Below are positions 62,994 through 64,000 of a stretch of 64,000 nucleotides of DNA, piece by piece; the first letter of the stretch is position 1; the number at the start of each line of letters is the position of its first letter. The stretch lies in NCBI RefSeq assembly GCF_022698165.1, contig NZ_JALDAY010000014.1:62001-126000 (forward strand). The letters are read 5' to 3'. The notes below the pieces were generated by a model. It was given only the letters and a program-made list of their open reading frames with translations, did not search any database and was not told the DNA's origin. Both the position numbers and the translations under genes were made by a program. Source of the DNA: Streptomyces cylindrosporus. Lineage in GTDB: Bacteria > Actinomycetota > Actinomycetes > Streptomycetales > Streptomycetaceae.

Positions 62994-64000
62994 CTACAAG
63001 GAGTCGATCCTGAAGTGCGTGAAGGTTGCCGCCCCGGCGTGCCCCGACCCGACGGGCGCGAGCGCGAACAGCCCCAGCAGGGCGCCGACCCAGCGCCAGG
63101 GGGTGGCGGCGAAGACGGGCCCGGACGGCCGCGGGCCGTCGCCGACGTCGGAGAGGAACCGGCAGCGCGCCCCGGCCCCGATCTCGATCCGCAGCCGCAC
63201 CCGCCCCTCGGGCGCGAGCCGCGGCAGGTCGGCGTCCCGCTCCCTCTCGGCGACGCCTTCCGCGAACCGGTGCACGACCTGGACCGTCCCGTCGGCCCCG
63301 CGCTCCAGCCCGATCCACCCGAACGCGTCCCCGAGCACCGCGAGCCCGGCCCGCGCCCCCGGCTCCTCGCTGTGCAGCTCCAGTCCGACCTCGACGGCGG
63401 ACGGCGCCCCGGGCAGCCGCTGGGTGAGGACGTTCGGGAGTTTCCGCAGGTCATGGGCGTCGACCGAGCGGACGCAGGACAGCCGTAGCCCGTCCCCGGA
63501 GTGGTGCGGAGCCCAGCCGTCCTGGGGGTTGGCGGTCCAGCTCCACTGGCGGCCGAAGCGTCCCCCGGGGAAGTCGTCGTCGGTGGCGGGCGCGGCGGCC
63601 GGCTGCGGCGGAAGGGCGGGCTTGCGGTGTACGGCGACGGGGGCCCCGTCGTCCCCGAGCACGGGCCAGCCCTCCGGACCCCAGCGCATCGGCTGGAGGT
63701 GCACGACACGGCCGTACGCGCCCCGCTGCTGGAAGTGCAGGAACCAGTCCTCGCCCGACGCCGTGCGCACCCAGCCGCCCTGGTGCGGTCCGTTGACCTC
63801 GGTGTCCTTCTGTTCCAGGACGATCCTCTCCTCGTACGGCCCGAAGAAGCCGCGCGAGCGGAAGGCGCCCTGCCAGCCGGTCTCCACTCCCCCGGCGGGG
63901 GCGAGGATCCAGAACCAGCCGTCATGCTTGTACAGCTTGGGACCCTCAAGGGTGAACCACCCCGGTATCCGGTCGCCGTCGACGATCAGCTTGCCCTCGT
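62994..64000 (-). CDS. GH43-type glycoside hydrolase, C-terminal part (5' end outside window)
   Basis: The 3' portion (335 codons) of a family 43-like hydrolase; the frame is open through the window end. Propeller-type strands are visible (LEGPKLYKHDGWFWILAPAG; GPHQGGWVRTASGEDWFLHF; VVHLQPMRWGPEGWPVLGDDG), followed by a C-terminal beta-sandwich domain (about the last 200 residues). This layout fits GH43 beta-xylosidase/arabinofuranosidase enzymes with the DUF1349-like C-terminal domain. The upstream catalytic Asp is not in the window. It has the same strand as the PL1-CE8 gene, 67 bp downstream. Confidence 0.85.
   Translation of the reverse strand, partial: EGKLIVDGDRIPGWFTLEGPKLYKHDGWFWILAPAGGVETGWQGAFRSRGFFGPYEERIVLEQKDTEVNGPHQGGWVRTASGEDWFLHFQQRGAYGRVVHLQPMRWGPEGWPVLGDDGAPVAVHRKPALPPQPAAAPATDDDFPGGRFGRQWSWTANPQDGWAPHHSGDGLRLSCVRSVDAHDLRKLPNVLTQRLPGAPSAVEVGLELHSEEPGARAGLAVLGDAFGWIGLERGADGTVQVVHRFAEGVAERERDADLPRLAPEGRVRLRIEIGAGARCRFLSDVGDGPRPSGPVFAATPWRWVGALLGLFALAPVGSGHAGAATFTHFRIDSL

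Overview
The window is chromosomal DNA from a Streptomyces or a very close actinomycete. Support for this is the very high GC content with strong third-position bias (long antisense ORFs almost everywhere), frequent GTG/TTG starts, ATGA/GTGA translational coupling, a class E sortase substrate ending in LAETG, and two short dispersed repeats typical of Streptomyces. The gene order (PiT transporter, cobalamin genes, ectABCD, pectinases) resembles the S. coelicolor SCO1845-SCO1880 region as I remember it; I made no comparison.

Layout. (1) 1-1267: the 3' part of a phosphate permease and a 73-aa membrane protein. (2) 1.3-19.6 kb: a cobalamin riboswitch, a 19-codon leader ORF, then a tightly coupled corrin operon: cbiB, cobQ, cobN, a fused ChlI/ChlD-type chelatase subunit, cobO, cobB, cobI; a reverse-strand ZIP transporter; then cobM, cobL (CbiE-CbiT), a CbiG-CobJ fusion, cobH, cbiX, cobC. 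(3) 19.6-27.5 kb: a DUF2690 protein, a lipoprotein, a sortase substrate, an amidohydrolase with a polar amino acid ABC importer, a class V aminotransferase and a DinB-like protein. (4) 27.5-31 kb: ectABCD (ectoine and 5-hydroxyectoine) with GlnR-like boxes upstream. (5) 31-46.5 kb: mixed metabolic and regulatory genes. These are an ECF sigma factor with a zinc-finger partner, a class V aminotransferase, a FrnE-like DsbA protein, two GNATs, an AraC/MFS pair, an aldehyde dehydrogenase/IclR pair, an ArsR gene with two tandem perfect palindromes, a PbpA-like transpeptidase, an NCS2 purine permease and a second sigma factor with a membrane partner. (6) 46.6-64 kb: a secreted pectin-degradation locus. 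It holds a PL4 rhamnogalacturonan lyase, two PL9 paralogues, a tandem GH43 protein, an acid phosphatase, an esterase, two CE8 pectinesterases, a PL1 pectate lyase, a CE12 rhamnogalacturonan acetylesterase, a sugar-binding lipoprotein, a PL1-CE8 fusion and the 3' part of a GH43-type gene.

How the genes fit together. The cob block is one B12-controlled pathway with late cobalt insertion (CobN plus an AAA/vWA subunit). ectABCD is a compatible-solute operon. In the pectin locus methyl and acetyl esterases unmask homogalacturonan and rhamnogalacturonan, PL1/PL9/PL4 lyases cut the backbones, GH43 enzymes trim side chains, and a lipoprotein captures the products.

Most unusual observations: a 154-bp MITE-like element whose CTAG target duplication supplies the stop codons of both convergent neighbours; a 33-bp dispersed Streptomyces repeat read in frame inside cobL; a leader peptide between the B12 riboswitch and cbiB; tandem 8-9 bp palindromes between an ArsR gene and a possible 33-aa microprotein; and a pectate lyase-pectinesterase fusion whose lyase half lacks the usual arginine cluster. 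I saw no tRNA, rRNA, CRISPR array, intact insertion sequence or prophage.
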